This document shows, one piece after another, positions 1-5,460 of a stretch of 7,059 bases of DNA. The DNA comes from an uncultured Austwickia sp. GTDB taxonomy: Bacteria; Actinomycetota; Actinomycetes; Actinomycetales; Dermatophilaceae. The DNA lies in NCBI GenBank assembly GCA_934678955.1, contig CAKUSI010000187.1:1-7059 (forward strand). The letters run 5' to 3'. Positions within the stretch are counted from its first letter, which is position 1. The number at the start of each line of letters is the position of its first letter. A program made the position numbers and the translations under genes. The notes beneath the pieces are model-generated. The model did not search any database. It was given only the letters and a program-made list of their open reading frames with translations, and was not told the DNA's origin.

Positions 1-66
1 CGGTCCGTGCGGGAGAGCCCGCGGGCGGGGATGCTCGAGCCGGCGGGCCGAGCTGTGAGGGTCTGA
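1..66 (+). CDS. Possible 3' tail of an upstream gene (partial)
   Basis: Frame 1 is open from the window edge to a TGA at 64-66 and encodes 21 residues ending in AGRAVRV. By hand count, 19 of its 21 codons end in G or C, more than in the other two forward frames of this stretch, which is what a real high-GC gene would show. The fragment has no recognisable domain and no function can be given. It could equally be non-coding, because 66 bases are too few to decide. If real, it would lie upstream of, and co-directional with, the membrane-protein gene. Confidence 0.3.
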   Translation, partial: RSVRESPRAGMLEPAGRAVRV

Positions 67-106
67 GTCATGGTGTGGTCCTCTCCTGAAGGGCGTCTGG
101 CATTCG

Positions 107-159
107 ATCCGTTCCCGGATGCGTCGGCCCTCCTCGATGGGGCCGGCCCGGGAACGGAT
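107..159 (+). repeat. 12-bp perfect inverted repeat in the leader
   Basis: ATCCGTTCCCGG at 107-118 is the exact reverse complement of CCGGGAACGGAT at 148-159, with 29 bases between the arms. The same CCGGGAACGGAT recurs at 1044-1055. The long spacer and lack of a following T-run argue against a terminator. It may be an operator for a dimeric or tetrameric regulator, or an RNA structure in the leader. GGAAC also resembles the -35 core of some ECF sigma-factor promoters, but I found no matching -10 at the right distance. Confidence 0.6.
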
Positions 160-187
160 GTCGTGTCGTCCCCCGCGACCGTCGCGT

Positions 188-198
188 GGGAGGAAGGA
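188..198 (+). promoter_or_regulatory. Ribosome-binding site that decides the start at 205
   Basis: The purine run GGGAGGAAGGA ends six bases before the ATG at 205. It is far stronger than the GAGGG preceding the in-frame ATG at 70, so the start at 205 is preferred. Confidence 0.65.
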
Positions 199-204
199 TC
201 CGAC

Positions 205-1026
205 ATGACCACCGAGACGTCGCCCAGTCCGAGTGCCGCCCCGCGCCGATCCCTCGGCGGGTGGTTCGACCCGGCCCTCCTGCGTCGCCGGGGGCGATCC
301 CTGGGCCAGCGCGTCGCCGCCTACGGCGTGATCGTGGTGCTCGCCGTGCTCGAGTCCAGCGTCCTCGCACCGCTGATGGAGGTCGTCCTGAACGTTCCCA
401 CGCTGGAGGCCTGGGTGGTGTCGGCGACCATCTCCGTGGCCGGCGCGTATGTGATGCACTCGGCCGGGCGCACCCACGCCGGGACGGGCCTGCACCGCTC
501 GGGGGACGGTCGCGCTCGTGTTGTGCTGAAGGTCGCCGTGTGGGCAGTCGCCGGTGTGGTCATCACTGCGATGCGGGTGATCGGGATGGCGACCTCCACG
601 GACGTGCAGGGCATCGGTCGGTCAGCTGGCAACGCGATCGAGGCGGCCGACGTCGTGGCCGCGGGGCTCTTCCTGGTGCTGTTCGCGATGGCGGGCGTCA
701 TCGCCTTCAGCCAGGGGATGGACCGCAACGACGCCCACGAGGCGCTCGTCCTGGCCGAGGAGGCCCTCGATGACGTGCGGGAGAAGCTCCTGTTCTGGGA
801 GGCGCAGCTCACCCGGATGGCGCAGGAGATCGAGCGCCGCCAGGACGACGTGAGTCGGATCGACCGGCTCGCCGAAGTGGAGCGCTCCTTGTCGGCCCAT
901 GTGCGGGACTCCTCCTCCGCCCGCGTCCGGACGGAGCTGGGGCGCCTGAAGGGCGATCCCTCCGTGATGGGCGTCGCCTCTCCCGAGCATCCGGAGCACC
1001 CCGTCGCCTCCGGTCGGGCGGCCTGA
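205..1026 (+). CDS. Four-pass membrane protein with C-terminal coiled coil, function unknown
   Basis: The product is 273 aa and I do not recognise a family. The N-terminus (1-36) is polar and rich in Ser, Pro and then Arg, which predicts a cytoplasmic N-terminus. Hydrophobic segments at about 37-59, 67-86, 106-127 and 148-169 predict four membrane helices. Residues about 177-232 are charged and heptad-like (EALVLAEEALDDVREKL onward), predicting a cytoplasmic coiled coil, followed by a short disordered tail. The layout suggests a membrane anchor with an oligomerising or partner-binding tail, but no catalytic motif is visible. The start at 205 follows a strong ribosome-binding site; an in-frame ATG at 70 would add 45 residues with no membrane segment. 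The gene is followed by a 17-aa frame 73 bases downstream, probably on the same transcript. Identical 12-base repeats lie in the non-coding DNA on both sides. Confidence 0.8.
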   Translation: MTTETSPSPSAAPRRSLGGWFDPALLRRRGRSLGQRVAAYGVIVVLAVLESSVLAPLMEVVLNVPTLEAWVVSATISVAGAYVMHSAGRTHAGTGLHRSGDGRARVVLKVAVWAVAGVVITAMRVIGMATSTDVQGIGRSAGNAIEAADVVAAGLFLVLFAMAGVIAFSQGMDRNDAHEALVLAEEALDDVREKLLFWEAQLTRMAQEIERRQDDVSRIDRLAEVERSLSAHVRDSSSARVRTELGRLKGDPSVMGVASPEHPEHPVASGRAA

Positions 1027-1032
1027 GCCGTC

Positions 1033-1093
1033 TCTCCTCTCCGCCGGGAACGGATCAGTCAGTGACACCCATCAGGGGGTGGCGGAGAGGAGA
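1033..1093 (+). repeat. 13-bp perfect inverted repeat sequestering a ribosome-binding site
   Basis: TCTCCTCTCCGCC at 1033-1045 is the exact reverse complement of GGCGGAGAGGAGA at 1081-1093, with a 35-base loop. The 3' arm contains GGAGAGGAG (1084-1092), the ribosome-binding site of the 17-aa frame starting at 1100. In mRNA the site would be paired and hidden. The loop can form a small hairpin of its own (CACCC 1066-1070 with GGGTG 1077-1081). The long loop and absence of a T-run make a terminator unlikely. Control of translation of the small frame is the simplest reading, but it is inference. Confidence 0.65.
1044..1055 (+). repeat. Third copy of the CCGGGAACGGAT 12-mer
   Basis: This copy is identical to 148-159 and to the reverse complement of 107-118. 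With the following C the match to the inverted copy extends to 13 bases. It lies just after the stop of the membrane-protein gene, partly inside the 5' arm and partly inside the loop of the 1033-1093 inverted repeat. Confidence 0.6.
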
Positions 1094-1099
1094 ACAGCC

Positions 1100-1153
1100 A
1101 TGGTCATCCACACATTCATCGACATCTGGGACATCTTCCGGATGATGTTCTGA
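1100..1153 (+). CDS. 17-aa hydrophobic amphipathic small peptide
   Basis: The frame encodes MVIHTFIDIWDIFRMMF. AGGAG (1088-1092) lies exactly seven bases before the ATG, within a longer GGAGAGGAG run. Fifteen of the sixteen codons after the start end in G or C, which matches coding usage here even though the hydrophobic codons lower the overall GC. On a helical wheel His4, Thr5, Asp8, Asp11 and Arg14 fall on one side and the rest is hydrophobic, so a membrane-associated amphipathic helix is plausible. It is not homologous to anything I recognise. Possible roles are a small membrane protein partnering the upstream four-pass protein, a type I toxin-like peptide or a secreted signal; none is shown by the sequence. 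It is not a leader peptide for a downstream gene, because the next gene is convergent. Its ribosome-binding site is inside a 13-bp inverted repeat. Confidence 0.55.
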   Translation: MVIHTFIDIWDIFRMMF

Positions 1154-1166
1154 TCCCTTCACCCAA

Positions 1167-3215
1167 TCAGGCGCCGTCCCGCGACAGCGGGGCGGCGCTC
1201 TTGGCGTCTGCTGGGGACGGATTGGGCAGACCGATCTCGACGCCGAGCTCCGCCAACGACGCCAGCATCGTCCGGACGGCGTTGCGGTCGTACTCCTTCA
1301 CGTCGTCGGTCAGCTCGTCCCACGGGACGGCCCACTCGTGCTTGGCCCGCCCGTTGCGGATCTGGTGGTGCTCCCAGCGGCGGTGTTCGAGTTCGGCCAG
1401 CCGTTCGAGTTGGTCCGCGTCGAACACGTACACCTGTGGGTCGTCCGACCTCTGCCACGTCAAACCCAGGACGGCGAGCTTGGCCGGGATGTCGACGGCC
1501 TGTGCCCGATTCGATTCCTGCTCGAATGCCGAGAGCTCCTCCCAGGGCGTGCGCGCGTTGTCGGAGCCGGTGGCGTTGTGGGTGTCCGCGGCGACCTGGC
1601 CGTAGTTGAGGTGGACCAACTGCGCCAGGCGGTGCAGTTCCTCGGCCGTGAGCATGTTGGTGGTGCCGTTGATGCGGTGGGGCGTCCAGCTGGCCCGTGC
1701 GACGAGGGTGGGCAGGCGTCCGGCGAGTTCGAGGGTCCGCAGGGGCTGGTCGGGGCCGTTCGTGGTTCGCAGTACGCGCAGCAGGGCGTCGCGCATGGCG
1801 AGGAGTTCCTCGGGGTCGGAGAGGATGCCTTCGGGTGGGTCGTCGTACACGCCGCCCGTCCCGATGTTGCCCGCCGCCAGGATGTCGGATGCCGCGGCCG
1901 CGACCGCCGCCACGGCGTCGGCGTCCGGGCTGTCACCGAACGCCGACGGGACGCCCTTGGGCCAGCGCCCGGTCTCCTTGAGGAGTTCCTCGGCCAAGAG
2001 GCGTTCGGGCGTGAGCGTGAGCGTGGCGGGGTCGCTGAGCAGGTCGGACGCCGACACCAACAGCACGCGACCCTCCGCGCCGGTCAACCGTCGGCCCCAC
2101 GTGGTGGGGTCTTCGACGAAGGCGGTGACGCGGGCGTCGGGGAGCGCCTCCGCGATCCGGGCGGCGATGGGGAAGCCCAGGGTGGGGTCGGGGAGTGCCA
2201 CGAACACCGTGGGGCCGACGGCGTCGAAGCGGTCCGCACGCGGACGCTCCCACTTCTCGTTGAGGGAGCGGACGCGACGGGCGACGGCCTCCGGGTTGCG
2301 CGGCGACCGGGTGAAGGTGAGTTCGGCGCGGGCCTCCAGGCCGGCGCGTGCCTCGTGTACCCAGCCTTCGCTCTCACCGATGCAGTGCACGGTCATCCGC
2401 TCCCCGAGTTGCTGCCAACCGGTCACCATGCGCCGGGCCACTTCGGTGGCCAGGACGCCGTCGCCCACGACGAAAGGCGGGGGCGTGGCGGCGTCCTCGA
2501 GGACGGGTGGCGAGGATCGCAGGGCCGCGATGGCGATCTGGGTGGCTCGACTGAGGGCGGTGACGGTGCCCCCGTGGTTCCACTGGCGCGCCAGGTTCGG
2601 TTCGTCGAACAACGCGGTGGGGGTGACGCCCTTGCCGTCGGTGCAGGTCTCGACGCGCGTGGCCAGGCGGGCCGCCTCCTGATCGGACGGCGCGGTGACG
2701 ACGATCCGGCGCGCACCGCGAAGGATGCGGGTGAGAGCCCCGTCCGTCGCGGCGGGGACGACGACGATCCCGAGCCCGGCCAATCCGACTCGCCTCTCCT
2801 CGGCGCTCTGCCCGATGACCACCACCCTGGCCGCGGGTTCCTCCGCTCGGTGCCGGCGCGCTAGACCGACCACCTCGGGTCCGTCGCCGACGATCACCGT
2901 GTGGTCCTTGGCTCGCTTGGCTTTCTCCATCAGGTGCCGGTGATGGAGCAGGCGCCAGACCACGGTGGCCGCCGCAGTGAAGGCGAAGCCGAGGGCGAGG
3001 TAGCGCGCGACGTTGAGGGCCAGGGGGATGGGAGCGACGGTGTAGTCGACGTCCCAGGCGAGCACGATCAGCGCGAAGCTGCGGTAGAGCAACTCGTCGG
3101 TGGTGATCTCGGGGTACAACTCGCCCCATCCCACAAACCCGAGCACTGCTATCCCGCCGAGCCAGACGATCGTCCCGGACCGCACCCACCATCCGCGGCG
3201 ACCGTATTCGTTCAC
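1167..3215 (-). CDS. Predicted membrane channel/sensor: 2 TM, two TrkA-N/RCK-like domains, C-terminal RyR domain
   Basis: The product is 682 aa. Hydrophobic helices at about 14-32 and 68-89 flank a segment (ELLYRSFALIVLAWD, 41-55) where two-helix channels carry a pore loop, but no TVGYG-like potassium filter is present. Two Rossmann-type units follow. The first starts at HTVIVGDGPEVVG (105-117) and the second at PFVVGDGVLATEVA (247-260), both with a GDG variant of the dinucleotide-binding turn. A central helical region leads to a C-terminal RyR domain (about 604-655), with His611 and Trp614 in LAELEHRRWEHH, then VPWDEL and DR at 643-644. The GTG start is chosen because it overlaps the upstream stop as GTGA; a GGAG lies three bases before it. 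Earlier in-frame starts back to 3398 would run deep into the upstream gene. Ligand-gated ion conductance or membrane signalling is inferred from the domains. The ligand and the ion are unknown. Confidence 0.8.
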   Translation of the reverse strand: MNEYGRRGWWVRSGTIVWLGGIAVLGFVGWGELYPEITTDELLYRSFALIVLAWDVDYTVAPIPLALNVARYLALGFAFTAAATVVWRLLHHRHLMEKAKRAKDHTVIVGDGPEVVGLARRHRAEEPAARVVVIGQSAEERRVGLAGLGIVVVPAATDGALTRILRGARRIVVTAPSDQEAARLATRVETCTDGKGVTPTALFDEPNLARQWNHGGTVTALSRATQIAIAALRSSPPVLEDAATPPPFVVGDGVLATEVARRMVTGWQQLGERMTVHCIGESEGWVHEARAGLEARAELTFTRSPRNPEAVARRVRSLNEKWERPRADRFDAVGPTVFVALPDPTLGFPIAARIAEALPDARVTAFVEDPTTWGRRLTGAEGRVLLVSASDLLSDPATLTLTPERLLAEELLKETGRWPKGVPSAFGDSPDADAVAAVAAAASDILAAGNIGTGGVYDDPPEGILSDPEELLAMRDALLRVLRTTNGPDQPLRTLELAGRLPTLVARASWTPHRINGTTNMLTAEELHRLAQLVHLNYGQVAADTHNATGSDNARTPWEELSAFEQESNRAQAVDIPAKLAVLGLTWQRSDDPQVYVFDADQLERLAELEHRRWEHHQIRNGRAKHEWAVPWDELTDDVKEYDRNAVRTMLASLAELGVEIGLPNPSPADAKSAAPLSRDGA
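1171..1198 (+). terminator. Strong GC hairpin, candidate + strand terminator
   Basis: GCGCCGTCCCGC (1171-1182) and GCGGGGCGGCGC (1187-1198) form a 12-bp stem with a four-base loop. The single non-Watson-Crick position is a G-U pair in + strand RNA but an A-C mismatch in - strand RNA, which favours a role in the + strand transcript ending after the 17-aa frame. There is no T-run after it, although actinobacterial terminators often lack one. The stem lies within the last codons of the convergent gene, so codon constraint could also explain it. Confidence 0.4.
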
Positions 3216-3619
3216 AGTCTCCAGGATTCGTTGGGGTGGTGCGCGTCCCACCAGTCGGCTTCTATGGGGGCGAGCGGTGCACCCATCCGACGCAGCGCGG
3301 CGGTGGCGGGCTCCATGACGGCCGCGTAGCCCTTCTCGCTGAGGTAGCCGCTTGGTCCCACGTCCTTCACGGCCCGGGCAGCTCCGATCCACCCCCATTC
3401 ACCCTGAGGTTCAGCAGCCTCGGCCAGAACGGCATAGAACAGGCCGCGATCCCGCTCGCTCAAGTGGTACAGAGGTAGGACGAGGTCGGCCGGTAGCACG
3501 GGCCAAAGCGCCGGTCCCTTCACCGTTGCTTTGCCGAAATCGGCAAGGAAGGGCCCGAGGTTCGCAGGCAGTCCCGCCTGCTCCGCTGCTGACCGAGGTT
3601 TCTTGCTGAACCATCCCAT
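3212..3619 (-). CDS. Small unrecognised soluble protein, first gene of the RyR-channel operon
   Basis: The product is 135 aa, starts MGWFSKKPRSAAEQ and has no signal peptide or membrane segment. It is mainly helical by eye, with Trp-rich stretches (GEWGWIG at 73-79 and DWWDAHHP at 122-129). I do not recognise the family. Its TGA stop shares four bases with the GTG start of the RyR-domain gene, so the two are probably translationally coupled and made together, which suggests a shared task such as a regulatory or accessory subunit. The ATG at 3619 is preferred although no Shine-Dalgarno precedes it, because a TAGCGT -10-like hexamer ends seven bases upstream, as in a leaderless transcript. An in-frame ATG 17 codons earlier (MWRLLRRK) is possible but also lacks a good ribosome-binding site. 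Confidence 0.7.
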   Translation of the reverse strand: MGWFSKKPRSAAEQAGLPANLGPFLADFGKATVKGPALWPVLPADLVLPLYHLSERDRGLFYAVLAEAAEPQGEWGWIGAARAVKDVGPSGYLSEKGYAAVMEPATAALRRMGAPLAPIEADWWDAHHPNESWRL

Positions 3620-3761
3620 GAAATGGACGCTAGTGGGCCGGTCTGGTTTCCGTCGGAGCAGCCGCCACATTGTCCGAATGACGTCCGCTGAATTGGCTGC
3701 GATGGGCATCCAAGGCGGTGGTGCCGTGCGGAGCCAACCCGGCTGGTGCAGACTCACTCCC
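3620..3761. promoter_or_regulatory. Divergent promoter region, RyR operon versus amino-sugar operon
   Basis: The 142 bases between the divergent starts at 3619 (-) and 3762 (+) must hold both promoters. On the + side, CAGACT (3749-3754) lies seven bases before the ATG at 3762. It is one base from a TANNNT -10, and there is no Shine-Dalgarno, so that gene may also be leaderless. Its -35 is not recognisable. I found no clear palindromic operator. Confidence 0.45.
3627..3632 (-). promoter_or_regulatory. Candidate -10 element for a leaderless transcript of the 135-aa gene
   Basis: On the - strand, TAGCGT fits the actinobacterial TANNNT -10 pattern and ends seven bases before the ATG at 3619, placing transcription start at or next to the first codon. 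CCGACG, 18 bases upstream (3651-3656), retains only the GAC core of TTGACA. No Shine-Dalgarno is present, as expected for a leaderless start. Confidence 0.4.
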
Positions 3762-4640
3762 ATGCGGATCGCGGGGGTCGATGGAGGTGGGGGCTCCCTC
3801 AGGCTGAGGGTGGAACAGGGGGAATTGGTCGTCCACCGTGCCGAGGGCCCAGGAGGCAATCCCAACCTGATGACAGCCGACACGCTTGAGCAACGGCTCA
3901 TGGTGCTCTTCGAGGGCTCGCCAGCCCCGGACGTTGTCGTGGCCTGCATGTCGGGCAGCGGAGTGCCAGCAGCCCGCGCCAAGGTGGAGGCTTGGCTCCA
4001 CACCACCTTTCCGCACGCCACGGTTCGAGTGCTCCCCGACTATGCGGCTGCGTACGCCGCCATCGACCCCCCTCCCGCAGCCGTGGTGATCGCCGGCACA
4101 GGTTCCGTCGTGGCCAGCCCCGACGCGTCCGGCGCGTGGGTCGCCTCGGGTGGTCTCGGATGGCCCTTCGGCGACGAGGGCTCGGCAACGCTCCTCGGTC
4201 AGAGGTTGATCCGACGGCTGCTCAACGAGGATCCTCAGCTGGAGGAAGCCCTCATTCGCGCCGTGTTCGACCTCCACGAGGTCGATTCAAGAGCTGGGCT
4301 CCTGAATGCGCTGCGATCCGGTGACAACCCGGGCCCGCTGTTCGCCCACTCGGCCAGCCTGCTCACCCGTAGCGCAGAGGAGGGCGATGCCTGGGCACAG
4401 CACGAGGTCGATGAGTCCATGGCCGTGCTCGCCCTCACGATCTCGCATCACCTCCATCGACACGCGCGGGGTGCGGCCAGCCCACAGGTGGCCCTGATCG
4501 GTGGAGTCTGGGCGAGTTCGGCTTGTCGCGTGGCTCTTCGCCGGCATGTGCCCAACCACGTCGAGCTCCTTGATCGCCATCGCACACAACCGATCGACGG
4601 TGCCGTCCGTCTCGCCAAGGAGCTGAGCCATGAACTCTGA
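3762..4640 (+). CDS. BadF/BadG/BcrA/BcrD-family amino-sugar kinase (MurNAc/GlcNAc kinase, MurK/NagK-like)
   Basis: The product is 292 aa, near the usual 300 or so for this ASKHA-fold family. Motifs run in family order. MRIAGVDGGGGS at the N-terminus is the phosphate-1 loop. GGNPN (31-35) follows, then Asp93 in LPDYAAAY at the catalytic-base position, where family members usually have ND. AGTGSV (111-116) is the phosphate-2 loop, GGLGWPFGDEGSA spans 130-142, and the adenosine-side GGV is at 247-249. The start at 3762 is chosen because the phosphate-1 loop normally lies at the very N-terminus; earlier ATGs would add a low-complexity extension. It would phosphorylate MurNAc and/or GlcNAc at C6 with ATP in the cytoplasm. 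The 11-nt overlap with murQ favours MurNAc; Clostridium acetobutylicum MurK of this family accepts both sugars. Substrate choice is inference from the neighbour. Confidence 0.85.
   Translation: MRIAGVDGGGGSLRLRVEQGELVVHRAEGPGGNPNLMTADTLEQRLMVLFEGSPAPDVVVACMSGSGVPAARAKVEAWLHTTFPHATVRVLPDYAAAYAAIDPPPAAVVIAGTGSVVASPDASGAWVASGGLGWPFGDEGSATLLGQRLIRRLLNEDPQLEEALIRAVFDLHEVDSRAGLLNALRSGDNPGPLFAHSASLLTRSAEEGDAWAQHEVDESMAVLALTISHHLHRHARGAASPQVALIGGVWASSACRVALRRHVPNHVELLDRHRTQPIDGAVRLAKELSHEL
4617..4622 (+). promoter_or_regulatory. Ribosome-binding site of murQ inside the kinase gene
   Basis: AAGGAG is followed by a seven-base spacer to the ATG at 4630. It lies within the last codons of the kinase, so ribosomes finishing the kinase can reinitiate on murQ. 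Confidence 0.7.
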
Positions 4641-5460
4641 CCTCCCGACCACCGAGCAGCGCAACCCCAGGAGTAGCCATCTGGGCGAGATGAGCGCCAG
4701 AGAGGTGGTCGATCTGATGGGAGCCGAGGACGTAGCGGTGCTCACCGCGCTCGAGACCGCAGCAGGGGAGTTGGCGGCGGCGGCTGAGCGCGTGGCCGAG
4801 ACATACTTGGCCGGCGGGCGCACGGTGCTGTTCGGCTCGGGGACGAGCGGACGTCTCGTCCTGCAGGAGGTGGCCGAGTTGCCGCCCACCTTCGGCCTGG
4901 ACCCGGCCGCGATCTCCGCCTACTGCAGCGGCCCGAACACCCTGGAGCCCGTGGCGCGGGACGAGGACGACGCGGACGCCGCGGTCAACCTCGTCGCTCG
5001 CCTTGGGCTGGGATCGCGGGACACCGTCATCGGCGTTGCGGCGTCGGGCACCACGCCCTTCGCCTGCGCTGCCGTGGCTGGGGCCAACCGTCGAGGCAGC
5101 TACACCATCGGCATCGCCAACAACGACGGCACGCCCCTGCTGACCACCGCTCGACTGGGCATCCACCTGGCCACGGGCCCGGAGGTACTCACAGGATCCA
5201 CACGGCTCAAAGCAGGTACGGCGCAGAAGATCGCGCTGAACCGGATCACGACCGCTGCGATGGTCCTCGCCGACCGCGTCCAGAGCAATCACATGGTCGA
5301 GGTGCGAGGCACCATCAGCAAGCTCCGCGATCGCGCGCGGCGCATCGTGTGCGACCTCCGCGGGGTGGACGCCGACCTGGCGGACGCCGTGCTGGCCGCC
5401 CACGACTGGTACGCCGCGGACGCACTCAGGGCGTTGGACGCGGGGTGGACGCCGCGCTGA
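4630..5460 (+). CDS. murQ: N-acetylmuramic acid 6-phosphate etherase
   Basis: This cytoplasmic lyase cleaves the D-lactyl ether of MurNAc-6-P to give GlcNAc-6-P and D-lactate, feeding peptidoglycan sugar into amino-sugar catabolism. The family hallmarks are all present: TEQRNP near the N-terminus, GSGTSGRL (69-76) of the SIS sugar-phosphate site, ELPPTFG (83-89), IGVAASGTTPF (134-144), and the signature GPEVLTGSTRLKAGTAQK (183-200). Glu83 in ELPPTFG matches the first catalytic glutamate of E. coli MurQ. Glu112 in DEDD probably matches the second. The protein is 276 aa against about 298 for E. coli MurQ, and the shortage is at the C-terminal helical domain, which stops at ALDAGWTPR. The kinase upstream, overlapping by 11 nt, supplies the substrate. 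The last 35 bases overlap a convergent gene. Confidence 0.95.
   Translation: MNSDLPTTEQRNPRSSHLGEMSAREVVDLMGAEDVAVLTALETAAGELAAAAERVAETYLAGGRTVLFGSGTSGRLVLQEVAELPPTFGLDPAAISAYCSGPNTLEPVARDEDDADAAVNLVARLGLGSRDTVIGVAASGTTPFACAAVAGANRRGSYTIGIANNDGTPLLTTARLGIHLATGPEVLTGSTRLKAGTAQKIALNRITTAAMVLADRVQSNHMVEVRGTISKLRDRARRIVCDLRGVDADLADAVLAAHDWYAADALRALDAGWTPR
5359..5454 (+). repeat. 16-bp exact direct repeat in the 3' end of murQ
   Basis: CGCGGGGTGGACGCCG occurs at 5359-5374 and again at 5439-5454, 80 bases apart. The first copy is read as RGVDA. The second is read in another frame (AGWTPR, then stop). Because 80 is not a multiple of three, a simple tandem duplication would have changed the reading frame. 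Confidence 0.55.

Larger units (their letters stand above)
67..204 (+). promoter_or_regulatory. Leader region upstream of the membrane-protein gene
   Basis: These 138 bases are in frame with the downstream gene from an ATG at 70, which has a weak GAGGG before it. I read them as an untranslated leader. By hand count only about 33 of 45 codons in 70-204 end in G or C, clearly below the gene body. A much better ribosome-binding site also sits just before the ATG at 205. The region holds an inverted repeat at 107-118 and 148-159. I see no convincing -35/-10 pair, so the transcription start is unknown. Confidence 0.45.

Noticed and set aside
70..204. In-frame ATG at 70 extending the membrane protein by 45 residues, three bases after a possible upstream stop
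   Set aside because: Third-position G/C falls to about 33 of 45 codons here, the ribosome-binding site (GAGGG) is weak compared with the one before 205, and the region is occupied by an inverted repeat. Not fully excluded.
1033..1093. Inverted repeat read as an intrinsic terminator of the membrane-protein gene
   Set aside because: The loop is 35 bases, no T-run follows, and the 3' arm carries a well-placed ribosome-binding site, so translation control fits better.
1338..2864. 508-aa + strand open frame opposite the RyR-domain gene
   Set aside because: Gly/Arg/Val-rich antisense translation with no domain. The opposite strand has clear motifs throughout.
3216..3398. N-terminal extension of the RyR-domain protein back to an ATG at 3398
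   Set aside because: It lies wholly within the 135-aa gene, is Arg-rich out-of-frame translation, and the GTG at 3215 has the GTGA coupling overlap.
3531..3761. Upstream start for the amino-sugar kinase giving a 369-aa protein
   Set aside because: It would overlap the divergent gene and place 77 low-complexity residues ahead of the phosphate-1 loop, which normally begins the family.
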